The notes under the pieces were generated by a model. The model worked only from the letters and a program-made list of their open reading frames with translations. It did not search any database and was not told the origin of the DNA. From Subdoligranulum sp. (lineage in GTDB: Bacteria; Bacillota; Clostridia; Oscillospirales; Ruminococcaceae): 64,000 nt of DNA. The DNA lies in contig SFIE01000004.1 in NCBI GenBank assembly GCA_004555405.1, positions 1 through 64,000 on the forward strand, given 5' to 3'. Positions 41,177-50,047 of this stretch are shown here, piece by piece (positions within the stretch are counted from its first letter, which is position 1; each line of letters begins with the position of its first letter). The position numbers and the translations under genes were made by a program.

Positions 41177-43021
41177 TCACACCTCGTCCATGAGGGGGAT
41201 CTGCATAATGCTTTCCAGCTCCTCACGGGGCAAAAACGGTGCCAGATCCTCCAGCGGAGGGCTTACCAGCGTGCCGTCGGGCAGGCGCTTGGTGGCGCTC
41301 TTGGGCTCAAAGACCTGCTGGGTATCCACAAAGATCTCGCAGAACACCGGCCCCTCCTGTGCCAGGGCCTTGTCCACGGCAGCCTTCATTTCGGCATTGG
41401 AATGGGCGCTGTAATAGGGCAGCTCAAATGCACCGGCGATTTTTTCAAAGCTCGGGAAGCTCAGATCGCCGCTTTCGGGGCCAATGCCCACCTTGCAGTG
41501 CTCTTTGAACAGGTTGTTCTGGGTTTGGCGAATGGAATGATAGCCGTCGTTGTTGATCAAAAACAGCTTGAGGGGCAGGCGGTTGGTCACCACGGTCTGC
41601 AGCTCCTGCAGGTTCATCATAATGCTGCCGTCACCCTCTAAGCAGATGGTATCCTTGCGGCCGTTGGCAATGCACGCGCCGATGGCTGCGGGCAGGCCAT
41701 AGCCCATGCTGGCAATGGCATTGTTGTTGATAAAGCGGGTGCCGGGTTTAATGCAATAGCACTGGTTGCCCGCCACACAGCAGGTGCCGTTGCTGGTAAC
41801 TGCCAGTGTGCCCGCCGGGGCAGCCTCGCCCACATAGCGGATAAAGGCATAGCAGTTGGCGGTTTTGCCGTTTTCGGCCCAGTGGCGGGGCAGCACAACG
41901 GGATAGTTCTTTTTCCAGCTTTCGCAAAGCTCCCGCCAGCCCTGCTGCGGGTTCAGGGGCAACGCCTCGCCTGCAATGGCCGTTTCCAGCGCTGTCAAAA
42001 AGTCCTTTGCATCGGCACAAACAGGCAGATCGATATGCAGTGTGGGCTTTTTGAGCTCGGCAGGGTCAACATCCACCATCACCACCTTGGCAGCGCGGGC
42101 CCATGTTTTCCAGTCATAGCCCACCTGACGAATGGAAAGGCGAATGCCCACAGCCAGCACCAGATCGGCATTTTGCACGGCAAAGTTGCCGGGGCGGTCG
42201 CCCATATTGCCGCCGCGCCCGCAATACAGCGGGTGATCGTCCTCGATCAGATCCAGTGAATCCCAGCTGGTGACAACCGGTACGCCCAGCTTTTCCACCA
42301 CTTCGCGGAATTTTTCAAACCCGCCCGAAAGGCGAATGCCGTTGCCCGCATACAAAACCGGGCGCTTGGCGTTTTTAATCAGCTCTGCCACCTGCTGCAC
42401 GGTTTCTTTTTGCACCGGTGCGGGCATGGCGGCGGCATCCTCGGCAGGGTCGTATCCGCGCAGCGTATCGGTTTCAATGGTGCAGCCCTGATAGTTTACC
42501 GGAATATCCAGCCACACGGGGCCCATGCGGCCTGTTGTGGCCAGATGCCATGCCTTTTCCAGCATATAGCGGATATCGGCAGGATCTTCCAGCATGGCGG
42601 CGTATTTGCACATACAGCCCACCGAACGGGTGATATCAAACTCCTGATCGCCCACGGCGCGCAGGGGCAAGCCGCCCGTAAACTGCATGGCATAGCGGGC
42701 GGTGGTGTCGTAACGCACCTGCCCCGAAAGAACAAACATGGGAATCGAGTCCAGCCAGCCACCCACCACGCCGGTGATGGCATTGGTGCCGCCGGGGCCC
42801 GTGGTCACACACAGGGCGGCGATCTTGTTATGGATGCGGGCATAGGCCTCGGCTGCAATGGCACTGGCCTGCTCGTGATGGTTGTAGGTACACTTTAAGC
42901 CCTGCTTGTGGCCCAGCGCATCGTTGAGATGCATGGCGCCGCCGCCCACCACGGTGAAGCAGTCGGTCACGCCGTGATCCACCAGAAAATCCGCTACATA
43001 ATCCGAAAGTCGCTGTTTCAT
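41177..43021 (-). CDS. ThDP-dependent acetolactate-synthase-like enzyme
   Basis: 614 aa ThDP enzyme of the acetohydroxyacid-synthase superfamily: PYR domain with the catalytic Glu in NHHEQASAIAAEAYA, central domain, and PP domain with the cofactor motif GDGSIMMNLQELQTVV ending in NNDGYHS. The GPGGTNA loop is present. In a glycan operon with CDP-3,6-dideoxyhexose genes it most resembles YerE, which adds a two-carbon unit from pyruvate to a 4-keto sugar. Ordinary acetolactate synthase is less likely because no ilv gene is near. The ATG at 43019-43021 has the better-spaced AAGGAG; an ATG two codons earlier forms ATGA with the previous stop. Confidence 0.85.
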   Translation of the reverse strand: MKQRLSDYVADFLVDHGVTDCFTVVGGGAMHLNDALGHKQGLKCTYNHHEQASAIAAEAYARIHNKIAALCVTTGPGGTNAITGVVGGWLDSIPMFVLSGQVRYDTTARYAMQFTGGLPLRAVGDQEFDITRSVGCMCKYAAMLEDPADIRYMLEKAWHLATTGRMGPVWLDIPVNYQGCTIETDTLRGYDPAEDAAAMPAPVQKETVQQVAELIKNAKRPVLYAGNGIRLSGGFEKFREVVEKLGVPVVTSWDSLDLIEDDHPLYCGRGGNMGDRPGNFAVQNADLVLAVGIRLSIRQVGYDWKTWARAAKVVMVDVDPAELKKPTLHIDLPVCADAKDFLTALETAIAGEALPLNPQQGWRELCESWKKNYPVVLPRHWAENGKTANCYAFIRYVGEAAPAGTLAVTSNGTCCVAGNQCYCIKPGTRFINNNAIASMGYGLPAAIGACIANGRKDTICLEGDGSIMMNLQELQTVVTNRLPLKLFLINNDGYHSIRQTQNNLFKEHCKVGIGPESGDLSFPSFEKIAGAFELPYYSAHSNAEMKAAVDKALAQEGPVFCEIFVDTQQVFEPKSATKRLPDGTLVSPPLEDLAPFLPREELESIMQIPLMDEV

Positions 43022-43023
43022 GG

Positions 43024-44058
43024 TCATATCTCCTTTTCGTTGTTGGCTGGCCGCGCTGCATTGCCGCTTTGCAGTTGTTTTTCAAGCTGGCAGAACGCCC
43101 GCTGCTGCTGACAGCACAAAATTTTAAAAAACAGCGCCCTGGGCAGCAGGCGATACAGCCATTTTTCCACTACAAAAATCGTTCCGCCGCCCGCAGGCTG
43201 CTTTTGATAATCCTTCCAGGGGCTTTTGGCCAGATATTCATCAAACACCGCGCAGTCGGGGTGCAGATTGTTTTTGTGCCACGGAAATTCGCCCAAAAAG
43301 CGATAGGTATGCAGCACCACCGGATGCAGGCGGGCATTTTTCAGCTCGGCCTCGGTGTAATAACGGCGCGCGCCGCGATTGGCAAAAAACACCTTATCGC
43401 TGTAGGCCCGATGGCACGGCTGAAAGTTGAACTCCGGGCCCAGCACAGCAATATGCCCCCGGAACACCATGTTCAAAAGATCCTGATCCGGGTTGGGATA
43501 GGCCGCGCGCACCTGCTTTACATGGTCCACAATGCGCTGGCCGCACCGGTTCTGGTGCCATGCCGGCAAATCAAACAGCACCATGCCGCTGTTGCAATAG
43601 GGTTCGTTGGGTCCAAAGCCCAGTGCTGCCGGATAGTCCCCCGTCATGGAATCGCGCACCATGCCCAGCCAGCTGCCGCCAAGGTCGGCCTCAAACAAAG
43701 GCTGCAGGCTGCCTGTGATAATGGTATCGCTGTCCAGATACAAAAGCCTGCCCTCGGGGGCAAGGGTATCCGGGAAAAACAGGCGCAGATTGGCCGCGCT
43801 GCTGCCGCGGTATTGCGGAATGCCCAGTGCATCGGCTTTTTGCAGCAGCGCACTGCTTTCGGCAAACACCAGCTCACGGCCATAGCCCTGCACCAGCGCC
43901 TGCAGCTTTTTTCGGCTTTCATCGCTCACATTTTCCAGCAGCAGATAGACGGTGATGCGCTGGGCGGCGCGATTGTTTTCCAAAAGAGAGGTAAGGGAAG
44001 CCCCTGCATACGGGGCGTAGTTTTCATTGAACTGATAAAACACCTGCCAGTGTGACAC
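43024..44058 (-). CDS. Family 8 glycosyltransferase
   Basis: 344 aa GT8 enzyme of the LgtC/GspA type, a retaining transferase using a UDP-sugar. It shows FNENYAPYAGASLTSLLENN at the start, the metal-binding DSD in LLYLDSDTIITGSL, and YCNSGMVLFDL and the DQDLLN motif further on. The start is a GTG (44056-44058) with AAGGGGAA upstream; the longer frame adds unrelated residues. The C-terminal basic, hydrophobic stretch could touch the membrane. Confidence 0.9.
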   Translation of the reverse strand: MSHWQVFYQFNENYAPYAGASLTSLLENNRAAQRITVYLLLENVSDESRKKLQALVQGYGRELVFAESSALLQKADALGIPQYRGSSAANLRLFFPDTLAPEGRLLYLDSDTIITGSLQPLFEADLGGSWLGMVRDSMTGDYPAALGFGPNEPYCNSGMVLFDLPAWHQNRCGQRIVDHVKQVRAAYPNPDQDLLNMVFRGHIAVLGPEFNFQPCHRAYSDKVFFANRGARRYYTEAELKNARLHPVVLHTYRFLGEFPWHKNNLHPDCAVFDEYLAKSPWKDYQKQPAGGGTIFVVEKWLYRLLPRALFFKILCCQQQRAFCQLEKQLQSGNAARPANNEKEI

Positions 44059-44144
44059 TAAGCTGTTCCCCTTTCTGTTGTTTTCGTCGGCTGCCGCATG
44101 GCTTTGGCGCAGCTGCAGCAGCCAAGATCCTGCGGCCATGCCTT

Positions 44145-45212
44145 TTATTTTCCCATGCGCACGCCCAGCACACTTTGCGCCACGCCCAGATGGGTCAGGC
44201 ACCAATACCCCGTGAGGGCAAGCCACATCAGGTGCAGCTTTTCGCTCCACAGGCAGATCAGCAGCAGCGGGCGGCGAGCCGCGCTTACCGGGGCCGTGCC
44301 GATATGCGTTACATAGTAGCTTTTCAGATAACCCGGGAAATAATGCCGCATTTTCTGCCGGATGATCTTATAGGTTTTCATCATGGTTTTGTAATCCGCT
44401 ACGCGCAGGTTATAGATGATATCATAATACCGCGTGATGGCCACAAGTTCCAGTTCTTTTCGGTCTTTTTCCTCCTCGATCAGCGGCAAAAGGCGGCTGG
44501 CATGCTCGAGCATATTGTCCAAAACCGGAATGCAGTGCCAGGCGCTTTCGGGATGCCACATGCTGGCTGCGCTGGTGCTGCTGGCGTGTACCAGGCGGTT
44601 GTATACCTGCTCTTTGCAGAACACGGTTTTTTTCGCATATACATTGAACCACTCTGCCAGGTAAAAATCATCGGGATAGCAGTTTTCCGAAAAGCGAATG
44701 TGATGCTCTTCCAGCACACTGCGGCGGTATAAAACGCCGTGATGCACAAAATAGGCCCACTTGCTGGGCGGATCGCTGATGGGGAACGTGTTCACCACAC
44801 GGCCGTCATCGTCCACTTCCTTAGCGCTGGAAACCACACGGTCTGCCCCGGTGCGGCGGGCTGTTTCGCCCAGCACCTGCAGGCAGTTATCGTCCATCCA
44901 GTCATCGGCATCGCAGATCATCAGATATTCCCCGCGCGCGTTTTCCAGTATGCGGTTTTTGTTGGTCATAATGCCGCCGTTTTCCCCTGCCACAAGGCGG
45001 ATCTGCATTTCGGGGTGATCCGCGATCAGCCCGCGGATCACGGCAAGAGAATCATCGGTAGAGCCATCATCGCAGTATAAGATCTCGTAATCCGTGAATT
45101 TTTGTCTGCGAATGGCTTCAAACGCCTTGGGCAGATATTCAGCATAATTATAGCTGGCGATGCCAATGGTGATAAACGGCTTTTTTTCAGCCTGCACAGC
45201 GGAATTTTCCAA
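44145..45212 (-). CDS. GT2 glycosyltransferase
   Basis: 355 aa inverting GT-A enzyme. ITIGIASYNYAEYLPKAFEA, YCDDGSTDDSL and the metal-binding CDADDWMDDNCL mark family 2. It is a close paralogue of the next gene in the operon (45228-46253), sharing the DADDWMD block and a C-terminal hydrophobic region. The start is a TTG (45210-45212) behind a strong AGGAGGAG. Donor and acceptor cannot be read from sequence. Confidence 0.9.
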   Translation of the reverse strand: MENSAVQAEKKPFITIGIASYNYAEYLPKAFEAIRRQKFTDYEILYCDDGSTDDSLAVIRGLIADHPEMQIRLVAGENGGIMTNKNRILENARGEYLMICDADDWMDDNCLQVLGETARRTGADRVVSSAKEVDDDGRVVNTFPISDPPSKWAYFVHHGVLYRRSVLEEHHIRFSENCYPDDFYLAEWFNVYAKKTVFCKEQVYNRLVHASSTSAASMWHPESAWHCIPVLDNMLEHASRLLPLIEEEKDRKELELVAITRYYDIIYNLRVADYKTMMKTYKIIRQKMRHYFPGYLKSYYVTHIGTAPVSAARRPLLLICLWSEKLHLMWLALTGYWCLTHLGVAQSVLGVRMGK

Positions 45213-45227
45213 TTTTGGCTCCTCCTG

Positions 45228-46253
45228 TCAAACGCGAACCAGTTTTTTGGGGCGGCGAATGCGCAAAAACGCCTGCAAGATCCACAGGCCGTGCAGCCGT
45301 TCCACCCAGCTCATGCCCCAGCAGCACACACGGCTGCTGAGCGGGTGCCCGTTTTGCCACGGCACCAGCATGGCGTTTTTGTAATAGTGCGGAAAATATG
45401 CCAGCAGCTTTTTGTGCATGAGCGCATACACTTCTTTGGTTTCTGCGCCGCTTGTCTGGCACAAAAGCGTTACCAGTGCCGGATAGTAATGCTTTAACAG
45501 CAGATATTCGATCTGCACAGCCGTTTCGGCATCGGCACGCCCGGCGGTGTCGGCGCACACCTCCACAAGGCTGTTCCAGCTATCGCCCAGGCGCTTGCGG
45601 GCATCATACTGCTTGGGGCTGGTAAGACTGTCGGTGTTAAAATAATAATTGAAAATGGTTTTGTGCACCGGGCAAAAGGTTTTGCTGCACACCGTAAAAT
45701 TCAAAATAAAGCAGTAATCTTCGCTGTAAAACAGGTTTTCGGGAATGCGAATGTGGTTTTCTTCAATGATGCTGCGCTTAAAAATGCTGCCGTGCCAGCT
45801 GCCGTTGATCACACGCACAGGGTTTTTGGCATGCGGGCGGTCACGCAGAACCTGGCCCTGACTGCCCACCTCACGATACTGGCCCACAATGCGGTCGGCC
45901 CCGGTTTCCTTTGCCTTGGCCGCCAGCACCTCCAAACAGTCGGCATCCATCCAGTCATCGGCATCGCACATCATCACATACTCGCCGTCCGCTGCATCAA
46001 AACCGGCATTGCGGCCATGGGGCAGGCCGATGTTTTTTTCGATCTTCACGCAGCGGGCATCAAGATCGGGGTGCGCGGCGGCAAAATCATCAAACACCTG
46101 CTGGGTGTTGTCGGTAGAGCCGTTGTTGATCACCACCAGATCAAAATCCCGGAAGGTTTGGGCGGCAATGGCCTCCAGTGCGCGGGGCAGCAGATGGCCG
46201 TAGTTATAGCACAGCACCGTTACGGTGATAAACGGCGTTTTCTTTTCGCTCAT
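45228..46253 (-). CDS. GT2 glycosyltransferase
   Basis: 341 aa family 2 enzyme: ITVTVLCYNYGHLLPRAL at the start, INNGSTDNTQQ, and the metal site CDADDWMDADCL. Paralogous to 44145-45212, so the pair probably arose by tandem duplication. It overlaps the flippase stop by 4 bases. AAAGGAG precedes the chosen ATG at 46251-46253; 17 further codons upstream are not conserved. Confidence 0.9.
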   Translation of the reverse strand: MSEKKTPFITVTVLCYNYGHLLPRALEAIAAQTFRDFDLVVINNGSTDNTQQVFDDFAAAHPDLDARCVKIEKNIGLPHGRNAGFDAADGEYVMMCDADDWMDADCLEVLAAKAKETGADRIVGQYREVGSQGQVLRDRPHAKNPVRVINGSWHGSIFKRSIIEENHIRIPENLFYSEDYCFILNFTVCSKTFCPVHKTIFNYYFNTDSLTSPKQYDARKRLGDSWNSLVEVCADTAGRADAETAVQIEYLLLKHYYPALVTLLCQTSGAETKEVYALMHKKLLAYFPHYYKNAMLVPWQNGHPLSSRVCCWGMSWVERLHGLWILQAFLRIRRPKKLVRV

Positions 46254-47710
46254 GTTGTTTCTCCTTTTTCCTCTTGCTGGCCCGCGCCGGTCACGCGGTG
46301 CCACACAGCAGGCTGCAAAAGCGGATCATGCCGCACAAAAAGCACAGCCAGATAGGCAAGCCCGCCTGCTGCCACCATGCCGACCAGCGACAGGATTCCC
46401 TGCCCCAACAGCTTTCCCGCCAGTGCCGCAGCCGCAGCCATGGCCGCCGTGGGGATCAGATATTGCGGGATCATGGCCGCCAGCGGCTTAAAGTTCAGCA
46501 CATGGCGCAGCAGCCACAGCTGATAGGCCATAATGGCAAACTCGGCCACCGCCGAAGCCAGCGCCGCGCCGTTGGCCTGCCAGCACGGAATCAGCACCGC
46601 ATTGAGCGCCACATTCAGCACAGCCCCCAGCACCACGCTGCGGGTGTATAAATTTTCGCGCCCGGTGGGGATCATGTACTGATTGCCCGTAACACCGGAA
46701 ATGCCCGCAAACAAAACGATCCATACAAAAATTTTAAGCAGCATGGCCACCGGGGCATAGCCGGGGCCGTAATAAATGGGCACAAACCGGTCTGCCACCA
46801 GCCAGATGCCCGCCACAGCCGGAAAAGCAATGGCCAGGATCATGCGGAAGGAATGGTTGAGCAGTGCGTCGATCTCGCGGTGCTTTTGTCTGGCCCACAA
46901 ATTGGCCACGCGCGGAATGATCACGGTGCCCAGCGCTGTGGCCAGTGCCAGCAGCACACGCTGCAGCTTCTGCGCCTGCTCGTAATAGCCGTTTTGCAGA
47001 TCCGAGCCCAGAATGCTGCCCAGCATGGTTTTATCCAGCACCGCATACACATAAATGGCCACCTGCGGCAAAAACAGTGCCAGTGCCGGGCGCAGATGGC
47101 GCATGGGCGCCAGCTTTTCGCAGGTTTTGCCAAGCTGTGCGGGCAAAAACAGCCACAGGCTCAAATTGCCCAAAAGCAGCGAACAGCAATACAGCAAAAT
47201 ATAGATGGGCAGATCGGCGGCGGTTTTCACAAACACAAAAATGCCCACGGTACACACCAGCTTCACCGCGCCATTGCACACGGTGATGCGGCGAAAATCT
47301 TCGATGCCCTGAAAAAACCAGGAAATATCTGCCGCCGCTGCCGCCAACTCGACGGCGGCAAGGCTCCACACCAGCGGGTGCGGCGAGCGCGGCACCGCTG
47401 CAAGAAAATACACAGCCAGTGCTGTGCCCACGCCTGCCACACGCAGGCAGAAGATCTCCCAGAAAATGCGGGTACGGGCAGCGGCATCGTCACGCGCAAC
47501 GGCGATCACACGCTGGCCATGCACAGCCGTTCCCAAGGCCGCCGCCAGCGCAAAGCAGGAAACGATGGACTGCGCATAGGAATATGCGCCGATACCCTCG
47601 GCCCCCAGCACACGCGAAACATATGGTGTGACTATAAGGGGCACCAGCACAATGAGCAGCTGATACCCCAGATTGAATAGATAATTTACGGTAAGCGATG
47701 GTTTTTTCAT
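46250..47710 (-). CDS. Polysaccharide flippase, Wzx type
   Basis: 486 aa membrane protein with about 12-14 hydrophobic helices, MOP superfamily. The start PSLTVNYLFNLGYQLLIVLVPL with TPYVSRVLGAEGIGAYSYAQ is typical of RfbX/Wzx O-antigen or capsule-unit flippases. It would move undecaprenyl-linked oligosaccharide across the membrane for assembly outside. No Wzy polymerase or chain-length regulator is visible in this window. Confidence 0.9.
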   Translation of the reverse strand: MKKPSLTVNYLFNLGYQLLIVLVPLIVTPYVSRVLGAEGIGAYSYAQSIVSCFALAAALGTAVHGQRVIAVARDDAAARTRIFWEIFCLRVAGVGTALAVYFLAAVPRSPHPLVWSLAAVELAAAAADISWFFQGIEDFRRITVCNGAVKLVCTVGIFVFVKTAADLPIYILLYCCSLLLGNLSLWLFLPAQLGKTCEKLAPMRHLRPALALFLPQVAIYVYAVLDKTMLGSILGSDLQNGYYEQAQKLQRVLLALATALGTVIIPRVANLWARQKHREIDALLNHSFRMILAIAFPAVAGIWLVADRFVPIYYGPGYAPVAMLLKIFVWIVLFAGISGVTGNQYMIPTGRENLYTRSVVLGAVLNVALNAVLIPCWQANGAALASAVAEFAIMAYQLWLLRHVLNFKPLAAMIPQYLIPTAAMAAAAALAGKLLGQGILSLVGMVAAGGLAYLAVLFVRHDPLLQPAVWHRVTGAGQQEEKGETT

Positions 47711-47712
47711 AG

Positions 47713-48642
47713 TTATTTTTGTGCCTTGCTCACCCAGCCCGGGCGGTAAACGGGGTGCAGCCCCTTGTGGCCGCACCGCGCTTCACGAATGGCCTCTAAA
47801 TACATGGTGCGCCGTTCGGCAGTTTTGCTGAGCAGTGCATTGGCATAGCAGCGTACCAGACGCATGGCATAGTAGCGCCCCGGGAAATTTTTTTGATATT
47901 CCAAAAGCACATTGCGAATGCTGTAATAATCCTTCCATTTCAGCGGGCCGTGGTTTTCCGGCGGCGCATTGGGATGCAGGATTCTGCTTGCCGGCACACA
48001 GTAGATCGGCCCGGCCCGGCGCACACGCACCGAATGCTCGGAATCGTCGTAATAAATAAAATAGTCTTTTTCCGGCAGGCCTGCTGTTTCCAGAGTCTGC
48101 TTTTTGATAGCCGTGCCCACATAGCTGAAAAGATCCAGCACAAAATACGGCTTGGCGTATTCGCTTAGGGGCACAGCGCTTTCGGGAATATTCAAAAGCC
48201 CCATTTTCATGCGGCGGCGATGGCCGGGGATCACCTCGCCGGGGTTTTCCCTGTCCATCACAGCGGCGCACAGGGCGCTGCACCCGGCTGTTTCCTTTGG
48301 GTGGCTCTGCATAAACTCCGCCAGCTTTTCCAGCGCATCGGGGGCCGGAAAAGCATCATCGTCTGCGATCCACAGCCAGTCAAACTCCTTATGCATGGCA
48401 GCTTCCATGCCGCGGTAAAATCCGCCGCAGCCGCCGTAGTTTTGGTCAAGATGATGCACCAGCGGCACAAACGGCAGGGGCCCGGCCGCCCATTCATCCA
48501 GCCATGCACCGGTGCCGTCGGTAGAGCAGTTGTCCACCACCAGCACAAAGGCCGGGAGCAGCGTTTGCGCTTCGTAGGCGGCCAGACAGCGGCGAAGCTC
48601 CTCTATACGGTTGTAGGTTACAATAACAGCGCCGATCTTCAT
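47713..48642 (-). CDS. GT2 glycosyltransferase (GlfT1-like)
   Basis: 309 aa family 2 enzyme: GAVIVTYNRIEELRRCL, VVDNCSTDGTGAWL, the QNYGGCGGFYRG loop and the metal site WIADDDAFPAPDAL. This pattern (NxGGxGGF plus a DDD triad) is seen in galactofuranosyl- and rhamnosyl-type transferases such as GlfT1 and WbbL relatives, so a furanose or deoxysugar donor is possible but unproven. AGGAGAGG precedes the ATG. Confidence 0.88.
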   Translation of the reverse strand: MKIGAVIVTYNRIEELRRCLAAYEAQTLLPAFVLVVDNCSTDGTGAWLDEWAAGPLPFVPLVHHLDQNYGGCGGFYRGMEAAMHKEFDWLWIADDDAFPAPDALEKLAEFMQSHPKETAGCSALCAAVMDRENPGEVIPGHRRRMKMGLLNIPESAVPLSEYAKPYFVLDLFSYVGTAIKKQTLETAGLPEKDYFIYYDDSEHSVRVRRAGPIYCVPASRILHPNAPPENHGPLKWKDYYSIRNVLLEYQKNFPGRYYAMRLVRCYANALLSKTAERRTMYLEAIREARCGHKGLHPVYRPGWVSKAQK

Positions 48643-48667
48643 GGCAGCCCTCTCCTGTACAGCAAAA

Positions 48668-50017
48668 TTATTTTCCGGCAGCCTTGGCGATCATGGCAGC
48701 CATATGGTCGATCATGGCATCGGTCATGCCCGGGTATACGCCCACCCAGAAGGTGTTTTCGGTAATGAAATCCGATACCTCCAGCGAGCCGCTGATGCGA
48801 TAGGCATCCGTGCCGCGGATCTGGTCAAAGCAGGGGTGGCGGGTCAGATTGCCCGAGAACAAAAGCCGGGTCTGAATGTTGTTTTCTTCCAGAAAATGCG
48901 TGATCTCATCGCGCTTCAGGCCGCTGCCGGGCTTTACGCTGAGCAAAAAGCCAAACCACGAGGGCTCGCTGTTGGGCGCAGGCTGGGGCAGAATCAGCTT
49001 TTCCTCCACGCCCGCTGCCTGCAGGGCCGCATACAGGCGGGCCCAGTTGTGGCGGCGGCGCTCGATAAAGCCGGGGAATTTTTTCAGCTGCTCGCAGCCG
49101 ATGGCGGCCTGCATATCCGTGACCTTCAGGTTATAGCCAAAGTGGCTGTACACATATTTATGGTCGTAGCCGTGGGGCAAAAGGCCGTAGTCACCGTCAT
49201 AGCGGTGGCCGCAGAAGTTATCCCGGCCCGAGGGGCACACGCAGTCACGGCCCCAATCACGATAGCTCAAAATCAGGCGGTTCAGCAGCGGATCGTTGGT
49301 GTACACGCAGCCGCCCTCGCCCATGGTCATGTGATGGGGCGGGTAAAAGCTGCTGGTGCCCACATCGCCCCATGTGCCGGTAAAGCGGGTTTCGCCGTCG
49401 ATCGTATAGCGGGTACCCAGAGCATCGCAGTTATCCTCTACCAGCCACAGATCATGCTTGCGGCAGAACTCGCGCACAGCGGCAAGATCAAACGGGTTGC
49501 CCAGCGTGTGTGCGATCATCACGGCCTTGGTGCGGGGGCTCAGTGCCTGCTCCAGTTGGGTCACATCAATATTGTACTGCGGCACCGTGACATCCACAAA
49601 CACCGGCACAGCGCCGTATTGCAGCACCGGGGTCACCGTGGTGGGGAATCCGCAGGCCACGGTGATGACTTCATCGCCCTTTTTGATCTGGCGCTGGCCC
49701 AGCTCGGGGGCAGTCAGGATCATAAACGCGATCAGATTGGCCGAAGAACCGCTGTTTACCAAATGGGCAAAGCGCACGCCCAGCCAGTCTGCAAACTGTT
49801 TTTCAAACTGATCGGCATAGCGGCCGGTCGTGAGCCAGAAATCCAAAGCCGAATCCACAAGGCTCTGCATTTCCTTTTCGTCAAACACGCGGGAAGCATA
49901 GGTAATGCGGTCGCCGGGTGCAAACTCTTTTTTGTTCTGCTTGAAGTCACGGTAGTACTCGCCCACCATCTCCAGGATCTGCTGCCGAGCCTCGGCTTCA
50001 CTGTTCCATTTTGCCAT
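48668..50017 (-). CDS. rfbH: CDP-4-keto-6-deoxyglucose 3-dehydratase
   Basis: PMP-dependent, Fe-S-containing enzyme (E1, DdhC/AscC) that removes the C3 hydroxyl of CDP-4-keto-6-deoxyglucose, the committing step to 3,6-dideoxyhexoses. In this 449 aa protein the PLP lysine of aminotransferases is replaced by His in FYPPHHMTMGEGG, the hallmark of this subgroup. A CVC followed seven residues later by Cys (DCVCPSGRDNFCGHR) plus an earlier DNCDALG provide the [2Fe-2S] ligands. The NADH-dependent E3 reductase that usually regenerates it is not in this window. Confidence 0.95.
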   Translation of the reverse strand: MAKWNSEAEARQQILEMVGEYYRDFKQNKKEFAPGDRITYASRVFDEKEMQSLVDSALDFWLTTGRYADQFEKQFADWLGVRFAHLVNSGSSANLIAFMILTAPELGQRQIKKGDEVITVACGFPTTVTPVLQYGAVPVFVDVTVPQYNIDVTQLEQALSPRTKAVMIAHTLGNPFDLAAVREFCRKHDLWLVEDNCDALGTRYTIDGETRFTGTWGDVGTSSFYPPHHMTMGEGGCVYTNDPLLNRLILSYRDWGRDCVCPSGRDNFCGHRYDGDYGLLPHGYDHKYVYSHFGYNLKVTDMQAAIGCEQLKKFPGFIERRRHNWARLYAALQAAGVEEKLILPQPAPNSEPSWFGFLLSVKPGSGLKRDEITHFLEENNIQTRLLFSGNLTRHPCFDQIRGTDAYRISGSLEVSDFITENTFWVGVYPGMTDAMIDHMAAMIAKAAGK

Positions 50018-50047
50018 GTTCTGCCATCCTTTTTTGGGGCAAGCTTA

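Noticed and set aside
41177..43021. Branched-chain amino acid acetolactate synthase (ilvB)
   Set aside because: The superfamily fits, but there is no ilvN, ilvC or ilvD nearby and the gene is embedded in a CDP-dideoxysugar operon; kept as a ThDP enzyme of probable sugar function.
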